Origin: Ardenticatenaceae bacterium
Lineage (GTDB): Bacteria > Chloroflexota > Anaerolineae > Promineifilales > Promineifilaceae
Length of the DNA stretch: 64,000 nucleotides
Direction of reading: 5' to 3'
Assembly: GCA_020634435.1 (NCBI GenBank)
Contig: JACKBS010000008.1
Coordinates: 1-64,000, forward strand
In this document: in pieces, positions 36,791 through 44,282 of the stretch
Layout of the letters: every line of letters begins with the position of its first letter
How positions within the stretch are numbered: the first letter of the stretch is position 1
Program-made: the position numbers and the translations under genes
The notes under the pieces: generated by a model
Told to the model about the DNA's origin: nothing
Databases searched by the model: none
Seen by the model: only the letters and a program-made list of their open reading frames with translations

Positions 36791-37663
36791 TGATCTCTCG
36801 CGCCGTTTTGCGTTCCATTCCGCCATATTCCACGCCCGACCTGGCTCTTCATGGCTGCGAATAAATGCTTCATCGACAGGTTCGGTATAGTCGCCGTCGG
36901 CGATGAGCTGCTCTTGGAGTGCTTCAAAATAGGCGGTCAGCTTTTCAACCCGCGCCATGTAGCCCGCATAATCGAGGCTGGGCGCGTTGGCCACCTGCAA
37001 AATGTCGTCGGCCAGGCCAGCAGGCAGCCAGGGCAGTTGGAGCAGGCAGCTCATTTGCCGGTTGCGCCAGGTACGCCAACGGCCGTTGTAAGCAAACAAC
37101 CCATCGACCAAATAATGGTATGCCGCGTTCAGCCGGTCGTGGGCGATGGCTGGGCCGAGCGACTTCCAGTTTGTCTGCGGCGCATCCCAGCCCAGATGCT
37201 GGTCTAGCCAGGTAATCGCTTCATCCAATCTGGCTTGTCGCAAATCGTCCGGGTAGATGCTGCGCTCCTGAATTTGGCGCGTGACTTCACCATGTCCATC
37301 GTAGGCAATCCAACCGCTGGCCAGTTCGCTTAGCCGCTCTTCGGGCCAGGCAAAATTGGGATCGCACCACTGCTGCCAGTTGTAGCGCATAAAATCGAGC
37401 TGTAACCCGCGCTGAATCGTTTCATCTTCACTGAAAATTGAATGAAAGCTGTCGTCTGCGGCCAGCCAGTACGCTTCAGCCGGGACAATGTAAAGGTCGT
37501 AGGGATCAAGAAAGAGAATGATGTCGATATCGGAATCGGGGCGCATGCGCCCGGTGGCGATGCTGCCAATACCGATGACGGCCTGTACGGCCGTTTCCGG
37601 CAGCAGCACTCGCTCCATAAACGCCAGAAACTGGGCGCGTTTTTCCTGGGTAGCCGGGGTCAC
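36782..37663 (-). CDS. Nucleotidyltransferase-fold protein in the BMC operon
   Basis: The protein has 293 aa. GIGSIATGRMRPDSDIDIIL is the GSxxxGxxxxxSDID motif of minimal nucleotidyltransferases; the two Asp bind metal. The remainder is helical with no recognised domain. I take the GTG at 37663, which overlaps the BMC-P stop as GTGA; a TTG at 37696 would extend it into the preceding gene. Such an enzyme is not a usual BMC component. It may modify a nucleotide, a cofactor or a protein, or be a passenger. Confidence 0.75.
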   Translation of the reverse strand: MTPATQEKRAQFLAFMERVLLPETAVQAVIGIGSIATGRMRPDSDIDIILFLDPYDLYIVPAEAYWLAADDSFHSIFSEDETIQRGLQLDFMRYNWQQWCDPNFAWPEERLSELASGWIAYDGHGEVTRQIQERSIYPDDLRQARLDEAITWLDQHLGWDAPQTNWKSLGPAIAHDRLNAAYHYLVDGLFAYNGRWRTWRNRQMSCLLQLPWLPAGLADDILQVANAPSLDYAGYMARVEKLTAYFEALQEQLIADGDYTEPVDEAFIRSHEEPGRAWNMAEWNAKRRERSGN

Positions 37664-37947
37664 TTCCGGTACTTTTCTTCGCCAGCCACTTCCCAACTGT
37701 CCACGATGGCCATGATGACGGCATCACACGGCCGTTTATCGGTGAACTTGGTCTGGCGGGCCGAACTGCCGGTAGCCACCATCACCACCTCATCCAAACC
37801 CGCGCCCACGGCATCGGCAGCGACCACATAGCCCGATTCTTCCGTGTTGTCCATCGTCAGCCGCCGCACCACCAGGAACTTGAGCCCGTCTAGCGACGCC
37901 TCTTTTTGCGTAGACACCAGTGTGCCAACTACTTTGCCTAGGAACAT
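37660..37947 (-). CDS. BMC-P pentameric shell protein (EutN/CcmL family)
   Basis: The protein has 95 aa. MFLGKVVGTLVSTQKEASLD, GLKFLVVRRL, ADAVGAGLDEVVMVATGSSA and CDAVIMAIVDSWEV are the family blocks. It is one of three pentamer paralogues in the window. It is translationally coupled to the nucleotidyltransferase gene (GTGA overlap) and follows BMC-H after a TAATCGG-family repeat. Confidence 0.93.
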   Translation of the reverse strand: MFLGKVVGTLVSTQKEASLDGLKFLVVRRLTMDNTEESGYVVAADAVGAGLDEVVMVATGSSARQTKFTDKRPCDAVIMAIVDSWEVAGEEKYRK

Positions 37948-37951
37948 TTCA

Positions 37952-38010
37952 GTGATCCGTAATCGGTGAACGGTAATCGGTTTTTTACGGACAACCGATT
38001 ACCGATTACC
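37952..38010. repeat. TAATCGG-family inverted repeat
   Basis: The left arm is GATCCGTAATCGGTGAACGG, then TAATCGG; a T-rich loop follows; the right arm is CAACCGATTACCGATTACC. It lies between BMC-H and BMC-P. Confidence 0.8.
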
Positions 38011-38011
38011 A

Positions 38012-38302
38012 TTATTCAGATGCGTCTTGACGACCCAGGGGCAGGACAGAATCTACATTGGCATGGGGCCGCGGGATGACGTGGACGGAAACGACTTCGC
38101 CAACTTTCTCCGCGCCGCGCGCACCGGCTTCAACGGCCGCTTTTACCGCCGCCACATCGCCACGCACAATCGCCGTGACGTGACCACCGCCGGTTTTTTC
38201 ATAGCCAACCAGTTCCACGCGGGCGGCTTTCACCATCGCGTCGGATGCTTCCACCATGGCGGCAAAACTACGACATTCGATCATTCCTAATGCATCTGTC
38301 AT
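38012..38302 (-). CDS. BMC-H hexameric shell protein
   Basis: The protein has 96 aa. LGMIECRSFAAMVEASDAMV opens a single BMC domain; KTGGGHVTAIVRGDVAAVKA and a C-terminal VIPRPHANVD complete it. Hexamers of this protein tile the facets of the shell, and the small central pore (TGGGH region) passes metabolites. It is the only single-domain BMC protein here, so it should be the major shell protein. Confidence 0.95.
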   Translation of the reverse strand: MTDALGMIECRSFAAMVEASDAMVKAARVELVGYEKTGGGHVTAIVRGDVAAVKAAVEAGARGAEKVGEVVSVHVIPRPHANVDSVLPLGRQDASE

Positions 38303-38315
38303 GAAATTCTCCTGT

Positions 38316-38365
38316 TTTTAGTGGTTAGTGGTTGGTTGCTAGTCACTCGCCACTAGCAACTAAAA
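38316..38365. repeat. GTTAGTGG-family inverted repeat
   Basis: The left arm is TTTTAGTGGTTAGTGGTTGG, then TTGCTAGT; the right arm is CACTAGCAACTAAAA. It lies between the circularly permuted BMC gene and BMC-H. Confidence 0.8.
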
Positions 38366-39004
38366 CTATTCACTTTTTTTCGTTTCTTGAGAACGGCCGC
38401 TTACGCTTTCAATCGCATCAATCGCAGCCTGATACCCGGCCATGATGTCTTGCTCAGAGCCGCCCAAATAGACGCGGCCAAAACTGCCATAGGCCGTTAC
38501 TTCCAAAATATTGAGATTGGCCCGTTTTTCGGCTTCGTTGGCCGCCAGGGCGGCGTAGGCAGCGGGTTGCACTTCCATCACGTACAGCGTTTGCCCGGCC
38601 AAAATCATGTGCCCGTGGCGCATCCGGTTAATCAGCTGCACCTGGTGTGGGTCAATATTGCGGATAATCTGGCTGGACACCACGCGGGGCTTGAGTCGAT
38701 CTTCTTCCTTGAGTTCCAGCGCTTCCAAAATGGCGGCCCCGGCGGCCCGCACATCGGCCTGGCTACTGGAATGCACTTCAAGCAAGCCATACAACCGTTC
38801 CACAATTTGCATCCCAGGCTTCACGCCCACAGATTTCAGGGCGACATCGGTGATGCGGTTGATTTCAATGCCGGGGGAAATTTCAATCCAGAGGGAGGCA
38901 TCGCCGGGCAGGGGGAGGAAGCCACGGGCGACGGTGCCCAAAAAAGCGGCGTGCTGGAGCTGGAGATTGTCTAAAAATACGTAGCTGCGCAGTTCAACGG
39001 TCAC
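38366..39004 (-). CDS. Likely BMC-T shell protein, circularly permuted type
   Basis: The protein has 212 aa. The C-terminal block NLNILEVTAYGSFGRVYLGG then YQAAIDAIE has the look of a BMC-domain beta-alpha start placed after the rest, as in circularly permuted BMC domains. The centre (RVVSSQIIRNIDPHQVQLIN) and the N-terminus (LRSYVFLDNLQLQHAAFLGT) recur in proteins annotated as BMC proteins in related loci as far as I recall. It probably forms pseudohexameric tiles. The start is GTG, right after the stop of the zinc-finger gene. Confidence 0.7.
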   Translation of the reverse strand: MTVELRSYVFLDNLQLQHAAFLGTVARGFLPLPGDASLWIEISPGIEINRITDVALKSVGVKPGMQIVERLYGLLEVHSSSQADVRAAGAAILEALELKEEDRLKPRVVSSQIIRNIDPHQVQLINRMRHGHMILAGQTLYVMEVQPAAYAALAANEAEKRANLNILEVTAYGSFGRVYLGGSEQDIMAGYQAAIDAIESVSGRSQETKKSE

Positions 39005-39274
39005 TTAACGACTCCTTCTGTCGGGCTGCCACTGTGGTGTGGGTTCCGCGCGTGGCTGCCATTCGTCCATTGCTAAATCGGGCTCCTTGCCGGTCAATTT
39101 GTCGATGAGGTAATGCAGCCGCAGCATGAAAATCTCATCATAGTCGGTAACGCCACAAACGTCGCACTGGTAGGCGGGCACATTGGGGATGACCATGAGG
39201 TGCTCGTTGAGCGGGCTGTAGTAGGCGATTTTTGTGGGTTGGAATTTACCAATTCGACAATGATGACAATCCAT
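39005..39274 (-). CDS. YgiT-type zinc-finger protein
   Basis: The protein has 89 aa. Two CxxC pairs, CHHC (3-6) and CDVCG (about 37-41), form the YgiT/MqsA-N-like zinc finger. It lacks the HTH that would make it an antitoxin, and no toxin gene is adjacent. It lies inside the BMC operon between DeoC and the BMC-T-like gene. A role in regulation or assembly is possible but unproven. Confidence 0.75.
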   Translation of the reverse strand: MDCHHCRIGKFQPTKIAYYSPLNEHLMVIPNVPAYQCDVCGVTDYDEIFMLRLHYLIDKLTGKEPDLAMDEWQPRAEPTPQWQPDRRSR

Positions 39275-39294
39275 AATTACTTAATAACCTTTAG

Positions 39295-39327
39295 AGGTGC
39301 GACGCACTTTTTAAGTGCGTCGCACCT
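39295..39327. repeat. perfect hairpin AGGTGCGACGCAC between deoC and the zinc-finger gene
   Basis: AGGTGCGACGCACTT pairs perfectly with AAGTGCGTCGCACCT around a short T loop. It has no T tail on the minus strand, so it is more likely an mRNA processing or stability element than a full terminator within the BMC operon. Confidence 0.65.
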
Positions 39328-39335
39328 GTTCTGTT

Positions 39336-40238
39336 TTAATAACCAGAGGGAGAAACGGCCGTTCCACCCCCCTCGCCACCTGCTTCTTTCACAATTCGTA
39401 CGCCTGCGCTGGCACCCAGACGGGTGGCCCCGGCGGCAATCATTGCCTGGGCGTCGGCAAAATTGCGCACGCCGCCCGCTGCCTTCACACCAATGTCTGG
39501 ACCAACGACCTTGCGCATCAAGGCCACATCTTCCACGGTGGCTCCACCAGGCCCAAACCCGGTGGAGGTCTTTACAAAATCGGCCCCGGCCAGCTTGGAC
39601 AGGTGCGAGGCGATTACCTTTTCTTCATCCGTCAGCAGCGCGGCTTCGATGATCACTTTCACAAGCGCATTACCCGCGTGGGCTGCCCGCACGACTGCGC
39701 CAATGTCTTCCTTCACCGTCGTGTAATCTTTCGACTTCAGCGCACCAACGTTGATCACCATGTCGATCTCCGTCGCGCCGTCGCGGATGGCTTGCTGTGT
39801 TTCGTATGCTTTCACCGTGCCAGGCGTGGCCCCAAGCGGGAACCCAACAACGGTACACACCTTCACGCCAGAATCCTTGAGCAGTTGGGCGCTTAGCTTT
39901 ACATGAGCTGGGTTGATGCAGACGGAGGCAAAATGATAGGTGCGGGCTTCATAGCACAGTTGGGCAATCTGGTCTTGCGAGGCGTCTGGCTTGAGCAGCG
40001 TGTGGTCAATGTAGCGGGCGATGCCGTCATCCTGCGGCCGCACGCCCAACGTGGACGTAACGCGGCTGGCTCCCGCCTGCACCACCTGCTGTACCTTGTC
40101 GGCGCAGTGCAACACGCAGGAGCCATCGGTGCAGTTGCAGCCAGATGCTCCGCTGGCAGCCTGGGGCTGGTTCAGCCGCAGCAGCACCTCGCGGGTGATT
40201 TCTTCAATTATGCGTTCGATGGCTGCTTGATTTTGCAT
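39336..40238 (-). CDS. deoC: Deoxyribose-phosphate aldolase with encapsulation peptide
   Basis: The protein has 300 aa. It cleaves 2-deoxyribose-5-phosphate to glyceraldehyde-3-phosphate and acetaldehyde. The Schiff-base lysine is in DFVKTSTGF and a second in IGVKAAGGVR. Residues 1-22 (MQNQAAIERIIEEITREVLL and on) are an amphipathic encapsulation helix. A linker with a compact cysteine cluster (CNCTDGSCVLHC, residues 34-45) follows, then the TIM barrel from about 70. Plain DeoC is about 220-260 aa, so the extra length is the targeting region. This is the signature enzyme of the sugar-phosphate-type BMC. Confidence 0.93.
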   Translation of the reverse strand: MQNQAAIERIIEEITREVLLRLNQPQAASGASGCNCTDGSCVLHCADKVQQVVQAGASRVTSTLGVRPQDDGIARYIDHTLLKPDASQDQIAQLCYEARTYHFASVCINPAHVKLSAQLLKDSGVKVCTVVGFPLGATPGTVKAYETQQAIRDGATEIDMVINVGALKSKDYTTVKEDIGAVVRAAHAGNALVKVIIEAALLTDEEKVIASHLSKLAGADFVKTSTGFGPGGATVEDVALMRKVVGPDIGVKAAGGVRNFADAQAMIAAGATRLGASAGVRIVKEAGGEGGGTAVSPSGY

Positions 40239-40240
40239 TT

Positions 40241-40312
40241 TAGTTTGTTAGTGGCTGGTGGCTGGTGGTTAGTGGCTCGTTACTAACCACTAACAAACTA
40301 GCGACTAACCAC
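40241..40312. repeat. GTTAGTGG-family inverted repeat
   Basis: The left arm is TAGTTTGTTAGTGGCTGGTG, then GCTGGTGGTTAGTGG; the right arm is TACTAACCACTAACAAACTA, then GCGACTAACCAC. It fills the gap between rpiB and deoC. Confidence 0.85.
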
Positions 40313-40316
40313 TTTT

Positions 40317-41039
40317 CTACTTGCTAAATCGTTTTTCTATTGCCCAAATTTTATCGACGCGGCGGGCATGGCGGTCGCCGCCAAAGTCGGTGGCGAGCCA
40401 GGTTTGCACAATTTGCTGGGCCAGGTTGGGGCCGATGAGTCCGGCACCGAGGGTAAGGACGTTGGCGTTGTTGTGTTCCCGGCTGTTAACGGCCGTTGCC
40501 TGGTCATAGCACATCGCGGCCAAAACCCCGGGAACTTTGTTAGCGGCCATACAGCTGCCAATGCCTGCCCCGTCGATGATGATGCCGCGCCAGGCGCGTC
40601 CGGTGCCCACCAGTTGGGCCACCGCGTAGGCGAAGTCTGGGTAGTCTACCGAATCCGTGCTGTGTGTGCCACAATCCACCACTTCGTACTCGGGGTGGCT
40701 GGCGGCCAGCATTTTCTTGAGCGCTTCTTTGAGATTGTAGCCGCCGTGATCTGCACCAATGGCGATGGCGGGTTTGTTTGTTTTGGCTGCTGGCTGGCTG
40801 TCGCTGCCTTCTTGTAGTTGAATGTGGCGCTCCAGGGCCGCCTGCCGGGCCAGTGGAGTAATGAGCGCATTGGGCGGTACGGCGTAGGTGGAGTTAGGTG
40901 GCAGTTGGTGAATGAGATCGGCGTCGATAAGCGGCCGTTTCCCAGAAGAAAGGGCTGAGCGATGGGTCTGTTCTTCACCCATCACCCGATTTACGACCTG
41001 GCGCACCAGCGCTTCAATATCCTCTGGGCGGTAACTCAT
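40317..41039 (-). CDS. rpiB: RpiB/LacAB-family sugar-phosphate isomerase with encapsulation peptide
   Basis: The protein has 240 aa. Residues 1-21 (MSYRPEDIEALVRQVVNRVM) look like an encapsulation helix. Residues about 38-78 form a linker with VPPNALITPLARQAALERHI, a segment also seen in other BMC-associated proteins. The RpiB domain starts at about residue 90 (AIAIGADHGGYNLKEALKK). The catalytic cysteine site ICGTGIG reads IDGAGIGSCMAANKVPGV, Asp in place of Cys, while HNNANVLTLGAGLIG is kept. It would interconvert pentose or deoxypentose phosphates for DeoC; the exact substrate is open. It is the first gene of the main BMC operon. Confidence 0.88.
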   Translation of the reverse strand: MSYRPEDIEALVRQVVNRVMGEEQTHRSALSSGKRPLIDADLIHQLPPNSTYAVPPNALITPLARQAALERHIQLQEGSDSQPAAKTNKPAIAIGADHGGYNLKEALKKMLAASHPEYEVVDCGTHSTDSVDYPDFAYAVAQLVGTGRAWRGIIIDGAGIGSCMAANKVPGVLAAMCYDQATAVNSREHNNANVLTLGAGLIGPNLAQQIVQTWLATDFGGDRHARRVDKIWAIEKRFSK

Positions 41040-41041
41040 AA

Positions 41042-41632
41042 TTAATTTAGTGGATGGTCATAATGGGGCACCAGTTCCCAATCAGAAACGGGCCAATAGA
41101 CGACAACGGCTTTACCAATAATGTTGTCTTCCGGCAAAAAGCCCCACGAGTGTGAATCACTGGAGCTGTTGCGATTGTCGCCCAGGACAAAATATTCGTC
41201 TTCGGGCACGGTCCAGTCACCCGTGTAGGTTGGTTCGGCGGCAATGTACGGTTCGTTTAACACAACCCCATTTACCGACACCTGCCGATTTTGGATGGCG
41301 ACATGGTCACCGGGCACGCCGACGACTCGTTTGATGAGGTTAAGATCGCTGTTGGGATGCTTAAAAACAATAATATCGCCGTGATCGGGATTGGTAAGGT
41401 AGTAGCTAAAGTTGTTGATGAGCAAATATTGCCCGTTCTCCAGCGTGGGGTTCATGCTGCTGCCATCGATGCGGTAGCGGCCGACAAAACTGTTGACCAG
41501 CCAGAAAATGAAAAAAGTCAGGAGCAGAGTCTCGACAATTTCACGCACGACCAGTTCGGTAGGCTGTTGTCTTTCGTCGGCGGGCAGGTCTTGAACGGGG
41601 GCTTGTTGGGCATTGGACTCGGTTAGAGCCAT
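41042..41632 (-). CDS. lepB: Signal peptidase I
   Basis: The protein has 196 aa. It cleaves signal peptides of exported proteins. One N-terminal membrane helix (TLLLTFFIFWLVNSFVG) precedes RIDGSSMNPTLENGQYLLIN, with the catalytic serine, and LIKRVVGVPGDHVAI, with the general-base lysine. YFVLGDNRNSSSDSHSWGF is the last box. I use the ATG at 41632 (AGGAG about 10 nt upstream); the longer frame has no ribosome site. It ends 2 bp before rpiB, so it may share a promoter with the BMC operon. Confidence 0.93.
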   Translation of the reverse strand: MALTESNAQQAPVQDLPADERQQPTELVVREIVETLLLTFFIFWLVNSFVGRYRIDGSSMNPTLENGQYLLINNFSYYLTNPDHGDIIVFKHPNSDLNLIKRVVGVPGDHVAIQNRQVSVNGVVLNEPYIAAEPTYTGDWTVPEDEYFVLGDNRNSSSDSHSWGFLPEDNIIGKAVVVYWPVSDWELVPHYDHPLN

Positions 41633-41935
41633 GAAATGATTTCTCCTGAAGATTCTGACTGACCGGAAATTTTCTCCAGTGTCAGGAATTATAGTAACGC
41701 AAAAAGGGCGGGCAAACCACAACCCAGACCGCTTTTATTTGTGAGACCCATTTTAGTTGCCAAACCGGGGTCTGCTTTTAGGTGAGCGTATCGTAGTAGA
41801 GAATGGTTTATTCGTAAAGTGTTTGGCGAATTTATTACGGAAACAATCACGGAGCGTGCACAAAGTGTGCGCAGAGTGCGCGGCGAAATTGGTTTGCATA
41901 CCGTTTCAGGGGCGGCTATACTTACGGTCTGTCAA
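41633..41935. other. intergenic stretch upstream of tRNA-Lys
   Basis: It holds the lepB promoter region on the left and the tRNA promoter (41894-41922) on the right. Between them lies a degenerate CACGGAG/CAGAG stretch (about 41850-41885) with GCGTGCAC/GTGTGCGC partial complementarity. There is no ACGGCCGT. Confidence 0.4.
41894..41922 (+). promoter_or_regulatory. sigma-70-type promoter of tRNA-Lys
   Basis: TTGCAT (41894-41899), a 17-bp spacer and TATACT (41917-41922) lie 13 bp before the first base of the tRNA. It fits the standard -35/-10 layout with one to two mismatches per box. Confidence 0.75.
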
Positions 41936-42008
41936 GGCTCCGTAGCTCAGCTGGCAGAGCAGGTGACTTTTAATCACTTGGTCACAGGTTCGAATCCTGT
42001 CGGAGTCA
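41936..42008 (+). tRNA. tRNA-Lys (UUU)
   Basis: A full cloverleaf can be drawn. The acceptor GGCTCCG pairs with CGGAGTC (one G-U), the D arm is GCTCAGCTGGCAGAGC, the anticodon stem GGTGA/TCACT holds loop CTTTTAA (anticodon TTT), and the T arm ACAGGTTCGAATCCTGT is perfect. Discriminator base A is at 42008; CCA is not encoded. A promoter and a terminator flank it, so it is a single-gene transcript. Confidence 0.97.
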
Positions 42009-42017
42009 CACAGAACG

Positions 42018-42057
42018 AAGCCTCCACATCCAACCATGTGGAGGCTTTTGTTTTTTG
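42018..42057 (+). terminator. terminator after tRNA-Lys
   Basis: AAGCCTCCACAT pairs with ATGTGGAGGCTT around a 6-nt loop and is followed by a T-rich run. Confidence 0.88.
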
Positions 42058-42115
42058 TTTGGTATGATAGGTAGCAAAAACACAGCGATCCTCAATATAA
42101 AAGCGTAGGAACAAA

Positions 42116-44176
42116 ATGAAGCGAAATGTTTACCTGGAAGATATCCCCCTTGATGAGGCGCAGGCTGCTTTTCAGGCGGCGTTGCAAGCGGCGGGCTGGT
42201 GGCAGCCGCTAGAGGCTGAAGAAATTCCGGTGGCGCAGGCGAACGGCCGTATCACTGCCCGCGCCGTTTGGGCCAAAATCTCTTCGCCACATTACCACGC
42301 CAGCGCCATGGACGGCTATGCTCTACGCGCCCAAGACAGCGAAGGGGCCACCGAAACGCAGCCGCTCCAGTTCACATTGGTGGAAAATTGGGATACACCA
42401 CCTACCGAACCGCGCCCCATCCGACCGGTAAACACGGGTCACCCACTGCCGCCCTGGGCCAACGCTGTGGTGATGATTGAGCATACGCAGCAAGTGGAAC
42501 TGGCAGACGGCCGTTCCGGCATTGAAATTCGCGCCAGTTTACCACCGTGGCAATATGTGCGTCCCATGGGGGAAGATATGGTGGCTACCGAGCTGGTGCT
42601 GCCTGCCAACCACAAGCTGCGCCCGGTCGATTTGGGCGCGTTGGCCGGATCAGGCCATGCGACCGTGGCGGTTTACCGCCAGCCGCGCGTGGCCATTATC
42701 CCTACCGGGTCTGAGCTGGTTTCGGCTGAAAAAGTAGCGGACAACGGCATCCAACCGGGACAAATCATTGAGTACAACAGCCTGGTGCTGGCGGCGCAGG
42801 TGGCTGAGTGGGGCGGCCAGCCCACGCGCTGGCCCATCGTGCCCGACAATTTTGAAGCGATTCAAACGGCCGTTCGCCACGCGGCACAAAACAACGATCT
42901 TATCCTGCTCAACGCGGGTTCCTCCGCTGGCAGCGAAGATTACACAGCTCACGTCGTGCAGTCGTTGGGCCAGCTGCTGGTGCATGGGGTGGCGGTACGA
43001 CCAGGGCATCCGGTTATTTTGGGCATGGTGGAGATTGGAGATTGGAGATTGGAGACTGATGCCCAATCTCCAATCCCCAATCCTTCGACTACACTCAGGA
43101 CAAGCCTCCAGTCCCTCATTCCCATCGTTGGCGTTCCCGGCTACCCTGTCAGCGCTGCCCTGACCGGCGAAATTTTTGTAGAGCCGCTTTTGGCGCGTTG
43201 GCAAGGGCAACGGCCGTTTCAACCCCAAACCATCCAGGCTATGCTGACGCGCAAGGTGAATTCGCACACCGGTGATGATGATTTTGTGCGTGTGGCGGTG
43301 GGGGAGGTAAACGGCCGTTTTGTCACCACGCCGATCAGTCGCGGGGCGGGCGTCATCACCTCACTGGTTCGGGCCGATGGCATCGTGCGCATTCCTCGCT
43401 TTAGCGAAGGCGCGGATGCGGGTAGCGAGGTCACTGTGCACCTGTACCGCGACGCGCGAGACCTGGCCCAGACCATTTTGGCCATTGGCAGCCATGATCT
43501 GACGCTGGACCTCATCGCTCAATTTTTGGCAGAACGCAGTGGGACGCGCCTGGCCTCGGCCAACGTGGGCAGCTTGGGCGGATTGGTGGCTTTGCGCCGG
43601 GGCGAATGCCATCTGGCGGGCAGCCACCTGCTGGACCCAGAGACGGGCATCTACAACCAAAGCTACGTGCGCCGCTACTTGCCCAATGAAGATGTGGTGC
43701 AGGTGACGCTGGTCGGGCGAGAGCAGGGCTGGTTGGTGCCATCGGGCAATCCCAAAAACATCCAGGGCTGGGCCGCGGCTGGGCGGGACGATGTGCAGTT
43801 GGTGAACCGGCAGCGCGGTGCGGGCACGCGTGTGCTGTTGGATTATGAGCTGGGTAAGTTGGGCATCCAACCGGAGCAGGTGCGCGGCTACAACCGCGAG
43901 GAATACACCCATCTGGCGGTGGCGGCGGCGGTTGTGTCGGGTACGGCCGATTTTGGTCTGGGCATTCAGGCGGCGGCGCGGGCGCTGAAGTTAGACTTTG
44001 TGCCATTGGTTCATGAGCAGTACGATCTGGTGATGACCCGGCAGATGTACGAGAGCGACCGGATACGGCCGTTGCTGGACCTGCTGCATGATGAGGCGTT
44101 TAAGACGGCCGTATCGGCTATGCCCGGTTATGATGTCTCGGTGATGGGGAATGTGGTAGAGATAAATGGCCGTTAA
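42116..44176 (+). CDS. MoeA-type molybdopterin molybdenumtransferase fused to a PBP-like domain
   Basis: The protein has 686 aa. Residues about 1-440 are MoeA (SSPHYHASAMDGYALRAQD, IIPTGSELV, NAGSSAGSEDYTAHV, GVPGYPVSA), which inserts molybdenum into molybdopterin. Residues about 455-686 are a periplasmic-binding-protein-like domain (VGSLGGLVALRRGECHLAGS, RQRGAGTRVLLDYELG, AVVSGTADFGLGIQAAA), a common fusion thought to sense the metal or cofactor. About 32 residues (305-336) between GHPVILGMV and VGVPGYP are extra; they are translated from a GAGATTGG-family repeat inserted in frame. AGGA precedes the ATG. Eight ACGGCCGT copies are within the gene. Confidence 0.9.
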   Translation: MKRNVYLEDIPLDEAQAAFQAALQAAGWWQPLEAEEIPVAQANGRITARAVWAKISSPHYHASAMDGYALRAQDSEGATETQPLQFTLVENWDTPPTEPRPIRPVNTGHPLPPWANAVVMIEHTQQVELADGRSGIEIRASLPPWQYVRPMGEDMVATELVLPANHKLRPVDLGALAGSGHATVAVYRQPRVAIIPTGSELVSAEKVADNGIQPGQIIEYNSLVLAAQVAEWGGQPTRWPIVPDNFEAIQTAVRHAAQNNDLILLNAGSSAGSEDYTAHVVQSLGQLLVHGVAVRPGHPVILGMVEIGDWRLETDAQSPIPNPSTTLRTSLQSLIPIVGVPGYPVSAALTGEIFVEPLLARWQGQRPFQPQTIQAMLTRKVNSHTGDDDFVRVAVGEVNGRFVTTPISRGAGVITSLVRADGIVRIPRFSEGADAGSEVTVHLYRDARDLAQTILAIGSHDLTLDLIAQFLAERSGTRLASANVGSLGGLVALRRGECHLAGSHLLDPETGIYNQSYVRRYLPNEDVVQVTLVGREQGWLVPSGNPKNIQGWAAAGRDDVQLVNRQRGAGTRVLLDYELGKLGIQPEQVRGYNREEYTHLAVAAAVVSGTADFGLGIQAAARALKLDFVPLVHEQYDLVMTRQMYESDRIRPLLDLLHDEAFKTAVSAMPGYDVSVMGNVVEINGR
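43029..43117. mobile_element. GAGATTGG-family repeat inserted in the moeA-like gene
   Basis: GGAGATTGGAGATTGGAGAT (43029 onward) pairs with CCCAATCTCCAATCCCCAAT; next to it lies TCCTTCGACTACACTCAGGA, then CAAGCCTCCAGTCCCTC. The reading frame stays open through the element and adds about 32 residues. The MoeA family has no such segment at this position, so it was gained by insertion. Confidence 0.7.
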
Positions 44177-44282
44177 GCCTCCCTGACAGCTTACCATGCT
44201 GCAATAATCGCTGTTAAAAATGAGATTTTCAAGGCATGAAGGTCTGTCACCCCTTCACCTTGTCACAAACAGGAGTTACTAC

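Noticed and set aside
39005..39274. Antitoxin of a MqsRA/HigBA-type pair
   Set aside because: Only the zinc-finger part is present, there is no HTH, and no toxin gene is adjacent.
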